DNA from: an uncultured Gammaproteobacteria bacterium
GTDB taxonomy: Bacteria > Pseudomonadota > Gammaproteobacteria > DRJJ01
DNA: 64,000 nt
Direction of reading: 5' to 3'
Assembly (NCBI GenBank): GCA_947258795.1
Contig: CAMYJU010000003.1
Span: forward strand, 282,988 to 346,987
Positions 48,742 to 56,979 of this stretch are shown in pieces. The notes below the pieces were generated by a model. That model was not told where the DNA came from and did no database searches. It saw only the letters and a list, made by a program, of their open reading frames with translations. Made by a program: the position numbers and the translations under genes. Every line of letters begins with the position of its first letter. Positions within the stretch are counted from its first letter, which is position 1.

Positions 48742-49140
48742 ATGATCTATGAGATAGCAGAAAAATACCCATGTCCCTGTTGTGGCTATAAGGTGCATCA
48801 GTGGCCACCCGGGTATAACCAGATTTGTCCGATCTGCCTGTGGGAGGATGACCTGGCACAGTTACGATTTGTGGATATGCCGGGCAGTGCCAATCAGGTC
48901 TCGCTGATCAGTGCCCAGGAGAACTATATCGACTGTGGTTCGGCTGAGAAGCGAAAGTCCGGGCAGGCAAGGAACCCGCTACCAGACGAGAGTCGCGATG
49001 ATCACTGGCGGGTCGTTAACCCCGGCAGGGACAACATCGAGATGCCCCATGCGGGTGAAGACTATGCGACCAGCTACCCGCACGACACCACTGTATTGTA
49101 CTACTGGCGAGAGACCTACTGGCGGCGTGTCGTGGGCTAG
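48742..49140 (+). CDS. CPCC-family cysteine-rich protein
   Basis: A 132-residue cytosolic protein. The N-terminus YPCPCCGYKV and a second Cys pair in QICPICLWEDD form a likely zinc ribbon, which is the signature of the CPCC (Cys_rich_CPCC) family. The rest is charged and rich in aromatic residues near the end. The family is scattered in bacteria, often near toxin-immunity loci, but none is seen here. Function unknown. Confidence 0.8.
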   Translation: MIYEIAEKYPCPCCGYKVHQWPPGYNQICPICLWEDDLAQLRFVDMPGSANQVSLISAQENYIDCGSAEKRKSGQARNPLPDESRDDHWRVVNPGRDNIEMPHAGEDYATSYPHDTTVLYYWRETYWRRVVG

Positions 49141-49152
49141 CTGGTGGATAGC

Positions 49153-50037
49153 CTAATCGGTCAGACGGGTCTGTGCCTCATGATATTTTTCCGAGGTTTT
49201 CCGGATCACATCCTCAGGTAGACGCGGGCCGGGCTCCTTCTTGTTCCAGTCCAGGGTCTCCAGATAATCACGGACATACTGTTTGTCGAAGCTGTCAGGG
49301 CTGGTACCGGGCTGGTAGGTATCGGCTGGCCAGAAGCGTGACGAATCCGGTGTCAGGACTTCATCGATCAATACCAGCTGGTCGTTTTCATCCAGGCCAA
49401 ACTCAAACTTGGTGTCAGCAATAATGATACCGCGCTCCAGCGCAAACGCGGCGGCTTCATTATAGAGCTGCAGACTGACATCGCGCACCTGTTCTGCGCG
49501 CTCACGTCCGAGCAGGTCGACGGTCTTGTTAAAATCGATATTCTCGTCATGTTCGCCAATATCCGCCTTGGTTGATGGCGTGTAGATGGCTTGCGGGAGC
49601 TTGTCGGCCATTTGCAGCCCGGCTGGTAAGTCGATACCGCACACGGCACCGGTCTTCTGGTAGTCCTTCCAGCCGGATCCGATCAGGTAGCCGCGTACGA
49701 TGGCCTCCACCGGTAACGGGCGCAGTTTATTGACCACGATCGCATGCCGGGCGACCTGCTGCCGCTCATCAGCGTCTGTGAGTACATCGGCCAGCTTCAG
49801 GTCGGAAAGGTGGTTGGGTACGATGTGAGCCAGCTTATCAAACCAGAAATTAGCGACACTGGTCAAAACGGCACCCTTGTCGGGGATCGGGTCAGGTAAT
49901 ACCACATCAAAGGCTGACAGCCGATCAGTGGTGACGATCAGCATGTGTTTGTCGTCAATACCATAGATATCCCGAACTTTTCCGCGTTGTATCAGCGGCA
50001 GGCTTTTCAGGTTCGATTCAAACAAGGCCCCGGTCAT
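49153..50037 (-). CDS. purC: phosphoribosylaminoimidazole-succinocarboxamide synthase
   Basis: A 294-residue SAICAR synthetase of purine synthesis, of the longer form: [63 protein letters not shown] and [13 protein letters not shown]. It is convergent with the CPCC gene, 12 bases apart, and seems to be a single-gene unit. Confidence 0.97.
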   Translation of the reverse strand: MTGALFESNLKSLPLIQRGKVRDIYGIDDKHMLIVTTDRLSAFDVVLPDPIPDKGAVLTSVANFWFDKLAHIVPNHLSDLKLADVLTDADERQQVARHAIVVNKLRPLPVEAIVRGYLIGSGWKDYQKTGAVCGIDLPAGLQMADKLPQAIYTPSTKADIGEHDENIDFNKTVDLLGRERAEQVRDVSLQLYNEAAAFALERGIIIADTKFEFGLDENDQLVLIDEVLTPDSSRFWPADTYQPGTSPDSFDKQYVRDYLETLDWNKKEPGPRLPEDVIRKTSEKYHEAQTRLTD

Positions 50038-50226
50038 GTTATTTCTCCAGCTATAGACTAAAGAGCAGGATTATACCGATAGTTGCCGCCTGAATCAGCC
50101 CTGATTGGCCATGGCGATAGACGGGGCGGGCGAGCTGCTGCGATAACCTTATTACTAATATTGATAATATGGCAAACAGACGATTCATCGGGCCGCGATT
50201 CTGTTCCGAACGGCATCTGCCAGGCT

Positions 50227-50835
50227 TCAGCCTGATTCAGGACAGCTTGATTGATTGTGATACTGCAACAGCGTGCGTTGCCCGCTATGAACGATCCGGG
50301 TCATACCGGCGTTTGCAACGTTGATCCGGTACATCGCATCAGCACTGCCACCCAGGGTATAGCTGACCAGCGAGCGTATGACTCCCGCATGGGCGACGAT
50401 CAGTATATGCCTCCCCTGATAATTGCGTATGGCTTCATCCAGGGCCTGGCTGGTGCGCAGCATGAACCGATCAAGGGCCTCGGCACCCTGCGGGCGACTA
50501 TTGACCGGATCACGATAGAAATCATTATATTCTGACTGGCTGCGGGCTTGAACCTGCTGTTTGGTCAGGCCTTCCCAGTCACCAAATCCGACCTCCCGAA
50601 AGCGCTCGTCCACTTGTACCGGCAGGCCCAGTTTCTTTGCCAGCGCATCTGCAAACGCCTGGCAGCGCTGCAAGGGTGAGGTGATAATCTGTTGCCATGG
50701 TGATGCACTACCGATAGCTGCCCACATCTGGGCCCAGCCTTTTTCACTCAATGGATCGTCGATACGATGACCGCGATAACGCGCGCCGCCCTGCGGTTCG
50801 CCATGGCGGATCAGGTCGATAATTGTGTTCTTCAT
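50227..50835 (-). CDS. histidine phosphatase (phosphoglycerate-mutase-like)
   Basis: A 202-residue protein with the family catalytic motif LIRHGEP (His near residue 11) and the second His in LIVAHAGVIRSL (near 150). DPLSEKGWAQM and EVGFGDWEGLT are the substrate-pocket regions. It looks closest to CobC-type alpha-ribazole phosphatases, but no cobalamin genes are here, so the substrate is open. Confidence 0.85.
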   Translation of the reverse strand: MKNTIIDLIRHGEPQGGARYRGHRIDDPLSEKGWAQMWAAIGSASPWQQIITSPLQRCQAFADALAKKLGLPVQVDERFREVGFGDWEGLTKQQVQARSQSEYNDFYRDPVNSRPQGAEALDRFMLRTSQALDEAIRNYQGRHILIVAHAGVIRSLVSYTLGGSADAMYRINVANAGMTRIVHSGQRTLLQYHNQSSCPESG

Positions 50836-51028
50836 GTTACCCCTGCTAGTCTGGTCTGACGTTCGCTACCAGCCTGATTTCCGCCGCCGGGGGAAACCAG
50901 GGAATATCTGCTTGATTAAGCGGCTGTCAGGGATACAATAGCAAACCTGGTCGGGCACCGGCTACACCGGCCTGTTGCAGGCATATTGCCGGGTATCCCG
51001 CTTACCTACTTATGGAGCAAATCAGATT

Positions 51029-51418
51029 ATGTACGGTTTTAATGTGAAGGTTAACGACGATTTTGATGCTGCAGTTGAACGTGTCACCGAGGAGTTGCAG
51101 AAAGAAGGATTCGGAGTATTGACCGAGATTGATGTTGCCGCAACCCTGAAAAAGAAACTGGATATCGACAAGCGCCCCTACAAGATACTCGGCGCCTGTA
51201 ACCCGGTACTGGCCAATCAGGCCCTGGATGCCGAGCCAGACATCGGTCTGCTACTGCCTTGTAATGTCGTCGTGCGCGAAGATGAAGACGGCAGTGTGAT
51301 TGTCGGTTTTATGGACCCTGCTTCTGTACTGGGGCTGGTTCAGCGTGAAGAACTGAAAGAGCTGGGCGGAGATGTCCGTTCGCGCCTGCAGCGTGTCAGT
51401 GAGGCGATGAAAGGCTAG
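51029..51418 (+). CDS. DUF302 protein
   Basis: A 129-residue protein from the ATG that gives MYGFNVKVNDDFDAAVERV. The DUF302 pattern is visible: GFGVLTEIDVAATLKKKL, YKILGACNPVLANQAL, LLLPCNVVVRED. No signal peptide. The family is widespread, often linked with sulfur or heme metabolism genes, and has no firm function. The upstream in-frame extension lacks a ribosome site; GGAG lies 10 bases before this ATG. Confidence 0.9.
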   Translation: MYGFNVKVNDDFDAAVERVTEELQKEGFGVLTEIDVAATLKKKLDIDKRPYKILGACNPVLANQALDAEPDIGLLLPCNVVVREDEDGSVIVGFMDPASVLGLVQREELKELGGDVRSRLQRVSEAMKG

Positions 51419-51433
51419 AACGCGGGCGGTTGC

Positions 51434-52303
51434 TCAGGCTGCCAGTAGCTGCGGAAACAGGGTGGCCTGCATTTCTCTATACAGTTGATCGGCTTTTTCC
51501 ATTACCGTGTCGATGACATCCGGTTGCAGGTCCAGGGTATGCCAGGATTCCGGGTCCAGCGGGGTAATATCACTGGCATATAGGCTGTCCTCAGTATCCA
51601 TGGAATGGGCAATGAAGTTGGCGACATGCACAATCGTGGCGTCTACCTGGTAGTTTCTGGTATGCACGGGCTCATGATGGAAACGTATGGCATTGACCAG
51701 GTTGGCGGGTAAATGCCATTGTTCAGCCAGTAGTGCACCGACTTCGGCATGGGTATACGACAGGTATTCCTGCTCCAGCAGGTAGGGGACAGCGCCTTCA
51801 CTGACTGCGTGATGGTGTATCTGGTTACATAGTTTGGGCATGCTCATATATAGAAGCAACTTGCCTATATCATGCAGCAGGCCGCTGACAAAATAGCATT
51901 CGGTGCGGGAGTGCTGGCACTGTTCGGCCAGCAGCTTGGCGCACAAGCCGGTATACAGGCTATGTTGCTGGAACTGACGCATATCAGGTAGTCGCTGGTC
52001 GAGGCCGTTGAAGGTCTCGGCGGTAGCGGTTGCCAGGGCCAGATCGCGAAGTTCATAGGTCCCGATCAGGCTGATAGCCCGCGATACGGTATCAATGCTG
52101 GATTCGAACGCATAATACGAGCTGTTTACCAGTTTGAGCAGGCGTATGGTCAGGGACGGGTCGGTCTCAATCAGGCGGGCGATGTCCTTGATCGAACTCA
52201 CCGGGTCATTGACCATCTGGTTCAGCTTGATAAAAACTTCAGGCAGGGAGATCAGCTCTGGCGCATTCTTGACGATTTCGTTCAGGCTATAACTAGTTGT
52301 CAT
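51434..52303 (-). CDS. HDOD-domain signalling protein
   Basis: About 289 residues from the ATG at 52303 (AAGGA lies 8 bases before it). The HDOD domain covers residues 10-210: LPEVFIKLNQMVNDP, LIETDPSLTIRLLKLVNSSYY and the family-typical LLHDIGKLLLYM with HAEVGALLAEQWHLP. HDOD proteins are regulatory relatives of HD phosphohydrolases and act in signalling or motility pathways. It stands alone, convergent with the DUF302 gene. Confidence 0.9.
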   Translation of the reverse strand: MTTSYSLNEIVKNAPELISLPEVFIKLNQMVNDPVSSIKDIARLIETDPSLTIRLLKLVNSSYYAFESSIDTVSRAISLIGTYELRDLALATATAETFNGLDQRLPDMRQFQQHSLYTGLCAKLLAEQCQHSRTECYFVSGLLHDIGKLLLYMSMPKLCNQIHHHAVSEGAVPYLLEQEYLSYTHAEVGALLAEQWHLPANLVNAIRFHHEPVHTRNYQVDATIVHVANFIAHSMDTEDSLYASDITPLDPESWHTLDLQPDVIDTVMEKADQLYREMQATLFPQLLAA

Positions 52304-52714
52304 CCGTGGCATCCTTATCAGAGCAGGGCAGGACATTTCCATTTCTTTTGTATGGCTAAAGGCATGCAGGTCATGCTATATTAGCGATACTGGATATAAT
52401 TATAAGGATTCCAGTATTTTAGACAGTTCTTTTATAGTCAATTACGGGTTATAAGTCCAGTATTTTCAAAGGTCTTTGGCGGGCGTGTCGCTATTAAGAG
52501 CTGTTTATTGAGGCAATAAAGATATTTATAGGATAATCAGTAGCTTGGGTTTACAATACGATTTCGGTGCTTGAGCTGGCTGATACTGTCCGCTCTCTAC
52601 TGATAACGAATTATAAATGGCTGGTTCAGCTTTCGTTCAGCTACCAGCCTGTATAACATGAATACACATTGGCTTTTATAAGTATTTAAACTTAGCAATC
52701 ACAGGAGTATACAA
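52304..52714. promoter_or_regulatory. 411-base divergent intergenic region with a repeated motif
   Basis: No gene seen. TCCAGTATTTT occurs twice on the plus strand (52410-52420 and 52456-52466), and its inverse ATACTGGA lies at 52387-52394, so the first copy makes an eight-base inverted repeat with a 15-base spacer. This is a plausible operator near the HDOD promoter. A second hairpin, GGCTGGT/ACCAGCC (52619-52649), precedes the cytochrome c gene by 65 bases. Confidence 0.45.
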
Positions 52715-53023
52715 ATGCGTAAGACTACAGCAATAATCTTGTCCTTGGGTCTGGCTGCAACTGCGGGTATGGCGCAGGCAGGTGGAGATGCGGCAGCGGG
52801 TAAAGCCAAGGCGGCAAGCTGTGCAGGTTGTCACGGTGCAAACGGCGTAAGTAACAATCCTTTGTGGCCGAACCTGGCCGGTCAGAAAGATGCCTACCTG
52901 GTTAAGCAGATGAAGGCATTCAAGGATGGCTCTCGCAAGGACCCGATGATGTCTCCAATGGCCAAGCCATTGAGCGATGCTGATATCGACAACCTGGCGG
53001 CGTACTACAGCACTATGAAGTAA
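52715..53023 (+). CDS. small periplasmic class I cytochrome c
   Basis: A 102-residue protein with a signal peptide (residues 1-22, ending AQA), the heme site CAGCH at 36-40 and a likely axial Met82 in SPMAKPLSD. The mature size of about 80 residues and the [10 protein letters not shown] start are typical of cytochrome c553/c4-like monoheme electron carriers. GGAG is 7 bases before the ATG, and a terminator follows, so it is a single-gene unit. Confidence 0.93.
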   Translation: MRKTTAIILSLGLAATAGMAQAGGDAAAGKAKAASCAGCHGANGVSNNPLWPNLAGQKDAYLVKQMKAFKDGSRKDPMMSPMAKPLSDADIDNLAAYYSTMK

Positions 53024-53049
53024 CCACAGGCTGGTTTGTCGACACGAAG

Positions 53050-53076
53050 AAGCCGCCCTTCAGGGCGGCTTTTTTA
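53050..53076 (+). terminator. rho-independent terminator after the cytochrome c gene
   Basis: GCCGCCC and GGGCGGC form seven pairs around a TTCA loop, followed by six T, 27 bases past the cytochrome c stop. Confidence 0.93.
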
Positions 53077-53202
53077 TTCATGGATGTTTTTATGCCGATT
53101 ATTGCATCCTACAGCTTTGCTGCGTTATAGCTGACATGCTGTTTGCAGACCGTCGACAGCAGTGACGTTGCCCTGCTCCATCATAGCGATGGGTGAAAAC
53201 AA

Positions 53203-54141
53203 TCACGAAGGCAGGAACTCAATCGGGTAGGTAACCACCATGGTTTCCACTTTCTTGGCACCGAAGCTAAACCCGCGTACCTTGGCCTTCAGTTTCCGGT
53301 TCAGGGTCTTGGAATCCAGCTCACTGGACACGATCCTGACCTTGGTGACCTTGCCGGACGGGGCGATGGTCAGCTCCAGAACCACCTTGCCTTGCAGGGT
53401 GGGGTCCTTGCGTAGCTCACGGTTGTATATCGAGTAGATTGAACCCTTGTGACGATCGAATACCAGTGCGATTTCTTCGATCGTACGCGAGGCCTTACGG
53501 CTCTTGCTGCCACGCTTGACGGTGCCGGAACGCGCCTTGCCCAGTGTGCTTTTGACCCGCGTGGTATCGCGATCGGCGAGGTCGCCGGCTCCACCGGTAT
53601 TTCGGCTGAACTTGGCCGTATTGATCCCGCCACTGGCCTGGGTCACGTTAGAGGTAATCAGTGAGCGTGTGGTCTTCTTGTCCTTGCCGATCGCGGCACC
53701 GGTGGCTGATTTCAGCTTGTCGGTGCTGACCGAGTCATCGCGCATATCCTCGAGCAGGTCCTTGAACGCCATCACGCCTGCCTTTTCAGCCTTTTCCCTG
53801 GCCGTCTGCTTGGGCTTGGGTTTGGGTTTGGTCTTCACCACCTTTTTCTTTGGCTTTTTGACGTCCTTTTTTACCGGCTTCTTTTTCGCCTTGGGCTTGG
53901 GTTTTGCCTTCGGCGGTGGAGGCGGCGGCAGCTTTTTCTTTTCAATGATCAGCTGCGCCAGGCGCGGTGGTACCTCTTCCAGCTTTTTACGCTCAACCTT
54001 GGGGGTTGGTAAAAAAGGGATGGCAATCGACAGGGCAATGGTCAGGCTCATCACAACAATCAGAACGCGCCTGAAGCGTTGACGTTCGTCCGGGTGTATG
54101 GACCATGGCAGATCGGACATGCTGATACTGGTCATATACAT
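53203..54141 (-). CDS. TonB-like AgmX/PglI-type energy transducer
   Basis: A 312-residue protein with a short cytoplasmic start, one membrane anchor (about residues 25-46, VLIVVMSLTIALSIAIPFL), a Pro/Lys-rich rod (about 65-115, beginning KKLPPPPPPKAKPKPK), a flexible middle and a C-terminal domain (about 220-312) with IYSIYNRELRKDP and GKVVLELTIAPSGKVTKVRI. That ending is the AgmX/PglI C-terminal type, a cousin of TonB. It follows the two ExbD genes and should be their transducer towards the outer membrane. Last gene of the leftward cluster. Partner receptor unknown. Confidence 0.85.
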   Translation of the reverse strand: MYMTSISMSDLPWSIHPDERQRFRRVLIVVMSLTIALSIAIPFLPTPKVERKKLEEVPPRLAQLIIEKKKLPPPPPPKAKPKPKAKKKPVKKDVKKPKKKVVKTKPKPKPKQTAREKAEKAGVMAFKDLLEDMRDDSVSTDKLKSATGAAIGKDKKTTRSLITSNVTQASGGINTAKFSRNTGGAGDLADRDTTRVKSTLGKARSGTVKRGSKSRKASRTIEEIALVFDRHKGSIYSIYNRELRKDPTLQGKVVLELTIAPSGKVTKVRIVSSELDSKTLNRKLKAKVRGFSFGAKKVETMVVTYPIEFLPS

Positions 54142-54143
54142 AC

Positions 54144-54653
54144 TTAGCTGCCTTCACCCGCTTTTCTGGTAACTGCCAGCGAGATACGTCCGTAATTCGC
54201 ACGGGCACAGGTAAGCATGATCTTCTTGAGCAGACGGTAGGGGATCTCCTTGTCGCCCATAATCGTGATTTCCTGGTTCTTGCCTTCTTCAAACAGGAAA
54301 CCCGAGGCCTTGAGTTTTTCGGTCTGGTATTCCAGCTCTTTCTTCAGCGGCTCAATGACATCCGTATCACTATTGATGATGTCGGCAACATCGGCAATCT
54401 TGCGATTACGCAGCAGGATGTCCTTGCTGTTGACCATGACGACCATGGTTTCCTGGGGTCGGCGTTCGGCTATGGACTCAGGCAGGGTGATGGATTTCTG
54501 GTTTTGCAGTACTTCTACCTGGGCTGAATTGACCAGCAGGAAAAATACCAGGATGGTAAAGATATCCATTAGCGATACCATGTTAAAACCCACGACGCTC
54601 TTCTTGCGCTTGTGGTGACGCTCCATACGGCGTGCTTTGCGAGACATCTTCAT
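54144..54653 (-). CDS. ExbD-family subunit with the proton-carrying Asp
   Basis: A 169-residue protein: basic cytoplasmic start, one membrane helix (about residues 24-42) and a periplasmic domain. The helix carries Asp30 in FNMVSLMDIFTILVFFLL, aligned with the essential Asp25 of E. coli ExbD. It ends two bases before the AgmX-type gene and starts eight bases after the other ExbD. It is expected to form a heterodimer with that protein in an ExbB ring. Confidence 0.88.
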   Translation of the reverse strand: MKMSRKARRMERHHKRKKSVVGFNMVSLMDIFTILVFFLLVNSAQVEVLQNQKSITLPESIAERRPQETMVVMVNSKDILLRNRKIADVADIINSDTDVIEPLKKELEYQTEKLKASGFLFEEGKNQEITIMGDKEIPYRLLKKIMLTCARANYGRISLAVTRKAGEGS

Positions 54654-54661
54654 TCGTAAAC

Positions 54662-55180
54662 CTACTTCTTTTTGCCCGAACGCAACGGGGGTGCATCGCC
54701 AATCGCAATCGCCGGGAACAGTTCTGCAAATCCAGGTTCATCTTCACTGGCCTGCTCAAGCTTGATAATGCGCACGCTGTCCATGATCTGTACCAGGCTG
54801 TTATATTCCACATCCGGATCCAGTAACAGGGTGATGTTTTTCGTTTCCGGAGAGCGCGCCTTGACCTGTTTCAGTACGGTTACCAGCATTTCCAGGTCAT
54901 AGCCCTGTTTGGCCGGAATAGCGCGGATGCGGCCGACCTTGCGGTCTGCGACAATCAGGCTTTGATCCTTGCGGATTATCAGTTCGAGTTGCAGTTTTTC
55001 CTTGTTGTTCTTGTCCGGCGCGCCACTCATCTGCGGTGGCAGGTTGAGTTGCAGGGTTGTGATCTGTGAAAACACCGCCGTAATCAACAGGAACGGCACC
55101 AGAACCACCATCAGGTTCATAAATGCCGTGATGTTGATTTCCGCGTCTTCCTGGATGCGGTGGCGTCTGCGTGATTTCAT
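54662..55180 (-). CDS. ExbD-family subunit lacking the proton-carrying Asp
   Basis: A 172-residue ExbD homologue whose helix reads INITAFMNLMVVLVPFLL. Against E. coli INVTPFIDVMLVLL, the essential Asp25 is Asn22 here, while neighbouring positions align without gaps. The periplasmic domain (about residues 60-155) has KLQLELIIRKDQSLIVADRK and ITLLLDPDVEYNSLVQIMD. The start overlaps the ExbB gene by four bases. It may be a structural partner in a motor with only one proton path. Confidence 0.88.
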   Translation of the reverse strand: MKSRRRHRIQEDAEINITAFMNLMVVLVPFLLITAVFSQITTLQLNLPPQMSGAPDKNNKEKLQLELIIRKDQSLIVADRKVGRIRAIPAKQGYDLEMLVTVLKQVKARSPETKNITLLLDPDVEYNSLVQIMDSVRIIKLEQASEDEPGFAELFPAIAIGDAPPLRSGKKK

Positions 55181-55833
55181 TTAGACTGAGCCTGGGTGGC
55201 CGGTTTCTGGTCGTGGATGGTGTTGACGAACTTGACGGTCGCCATTTCCAGGCTGTCGACGATCTCAGTGGTCTTGGCCTGAATGACCGAATAGACCAGC
55301 AGCAGCGGAATCGCGACGATCAGACCAAACGCGGTGGTGTTCATCGCTACCGAAATACTGGATGACAGCAGGTCGGCCTTGACCGAAGGATCGGCAGCAG
55401 CGACCGCGGTAAAGGCCTTGATCAGACCCATAATGGTGCCCAGCAGGCCCAGTAGCGTGGCCAGGTTCGCAAAGGTGGCCAGATACGGGGTACGTTTCTC
55501 CAGTCGCGGCATAACCTCCATTAACCCTTCTTCCATTGCGGTTTCGAGGTCATCACGCCGATGCGCTCGGGTCAGTCGTGCCAGACCATAGGACACGATG
55601 CGACTCAACGCGGACTTGGACTTGCTGATCATTTGCTGTGCCTCACGCAGACGCCCGTCGCGCAGCAACGGCATCAGCTGGTTCCAGAGTCGGCGATTGG
55701 TCGAACGCATAATGGTCAGGTAAACGTAGCGCTCAATGGCTATTACCAGCCCCATGCCAAAGATGATGGCAATGGGAATCATGAAGAAGCCGCCCTTTTG
55801 AAAAAAAGTGACGATTGTTGAATACATATCCAT
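55177..55833 (-). CDS. MotA/TolQ/ExbB-family proton channel
   Basis: A 218-residue protein from the ATG at 55833, which has GAGGAG ten bases upstream. Three membrane helices are seen (about residues 10-32, 120-142, 160-185). The last two hold the family channel residues in FANLATLLGLLGTIMGLIKAF and NTTAFGLIVAIPLLLVYS. It should make the pentameric ring for the two ExbD proteins encoded next. A 211-base gap precedes it, so an internal promoter is possible. Confidence 0.92.
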   Translation of the reverse strand: MDMYSTIVTFFQKGGFFMIPIAIIFGMGLVIAIERYVYLTIMRSTNRRLWNQLMPLLRDGRLREAQQMISKSKSALSRIVSYGLARLTRAHRRDDLETAMEEGLMEVMPRLEKRTPYLATFANLATLLGLLGTIMGLIKAFTAVAAADPSVKADLLSSSISVAMNTTAFGLIVAIPLLLVYSVIQAKTTEIVDSLEMATVKFVNTIHDQKPATQAQSK

Positions 55834-56044
55834 GGCTTGTTGGCTCCTCGCTATCAAAATCTGGAGTTAAAGTGTGGCAAATTGGGATCAGTGTAAAATG
55901 CACTACCCTCAAAAACTGCCAACCAATTAACAGTTTGGCCGGGTAAAACATGCCCAGCCCGGTTAAATTGCCAGGTATCCGGGTGTGTTGAAACCCGTCC
56001 CTAAGTCGTTGTCTGTACCAATGACGTTCCCTCGTAACCCGTTT

Positions 56045-56317
56045 CTAGCGTTTACCGTTAAAACTGTCGAAATAATATAATTCGCGCTGATATACGTCCC
56101 GGTCCAGTGGGGTGATTTCTTCGGATAACAGGGTGGAACGTGGTGCATCCAGGTTGGACAGCTCTGGTGGTTTCCAGGGGGCAATATAAAGGATTTTGGG
56201 CAACTCGCGGTTACCGATAATCGAGGTGCCTTCCAGGTCCAGGCGGTCCTCGCCAAATGCGACCATGTGGCTGCCTATAAGTATAGTCAGGACGATTATT
56301 CTGCCAGCTCTGATCAT
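56045..56317 (-). CDS. small exported protein of unknown family
   Basis: A 90-residue protein from the ATG preceded by GGGG. It has a signal peptide (about residues 1-21, MIRAGRIIVLTILIGSHMVA) and a mature part of about 68 residues with ELPKILYIAPWKPPEL and an aromatic, charged end (VYQRELYYFDSFNGKR). No Cys, no helix for a membrane. I do not recognise it. It lies between the TPR lipoprotein and ExbB and is probably a periplasmic part of the same system. Confidence 0.65.
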   Translation of the reverse strand: MIRAGRIIVLTILIGSHMVAFGEDRLDLEGTSIIGNRELPKILYIAPWKPPELSNLDAPRSTLLSEEITPLDRDVYQRELYYFDSFNGKR

Positions 56318-56328
56318 GACATATCCCC

Positions 56329-56979
56329 TTATTTCCCTGCCTTGACCCGACGTTCCAGGTCTATTATCCACTTGTTGACCGCTTTATCGGCCGATCCACC
56401 TAATATTTGATACTCACGATAGTGAGCCAGCGCACGTTCCGGTTGATGCAGGTAAAGATCATACAGGATGCCGATATTCAAATGTACCAGCGCATAATCC
56501 GGATTGGCCTGCAGGGCACGCGCGTAGGCAGCCTCTGCCTGCTGGAACTGCCCGGCATCGCGCGCCATGTAGCCCAGGTAGTTATGGGCGGCGGCCAGTC
56601 CCGGGTCGATCCGGAGCGCGCTGTTGAATGCGTCACGGGCGCTATCTGGTTGTTTTAAATGGTAATAGGCAATGCCCATATTGACCCAGATACCGCTGTA
56701 GTCAGGGTGTGACTGCGATAATGGCGTGAGCAGGTCTATCGCGCCCTGTGGATCGTTGCTGCGCAGCGCGGAAACGGCCTCGCTGAAAGGCTTTTTGACC
56801 GCTGCATCGATTTTGACCGGTTTGGCGGTGGTGGCAGCTTTGGCAGTGGTGACGCCGCTATCTGCCGGTGTGACCTCTGTATCTTCCTTGGGCTGTTGTC
56901 TGGCGCAGCCAACCAGAGACAAGCCCAGGACCAGTAACAGTACGAGCGTATACCGGTTATCGCGCTTAACGGATGACAT
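56329..56979 (-). CDS. TPR lipoprotein
   Basis: About 216 residues from the second ATG, set by GGAGG nine bases upstream. A lipoprotein signal (LGLSLVGC) leads to a Thr/Ala-rich linker and at least four TPR units (about residues 75-195), with YSGIWVNMGIAYYHLKQPDS, AAHNYLGYMARDAGQFQQAE and ALVHLNIGILYDLYLHQPER. The start overlaps the end of the large TPR gene by 14 bases. It should be an outer-membrane-anchored scaffold on the periplasmic side. Confidence 0.85.
   Translation of the reverse strand: MSSVKRDNRYTLVLLLVLGLSLVGCARQQPKEDTEVTPADSGVTTAKAATTAKPVKIDAAVKKPFSEAVSALRSNDPQGAIDLLTPLSQSHPDYSGIWVNMGIAYYHLKQPDSARDAFNSALRIDPGLAAAHNYLGYMARDAGQFQQAEAAYARALQANPDYALVHLNIGILYDLYLHQPERALAHYREYQILGGSADKAVNKWIIDLERRVKAGK

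Noticed and set aside
53203-55833. Tol-Pal system
   Set aside because: The order ExbB-ExbD-ExbD-AgmX lacks tolA, tolB and pal, and the transducer has an AgmX/PglI rather than a TolA end.
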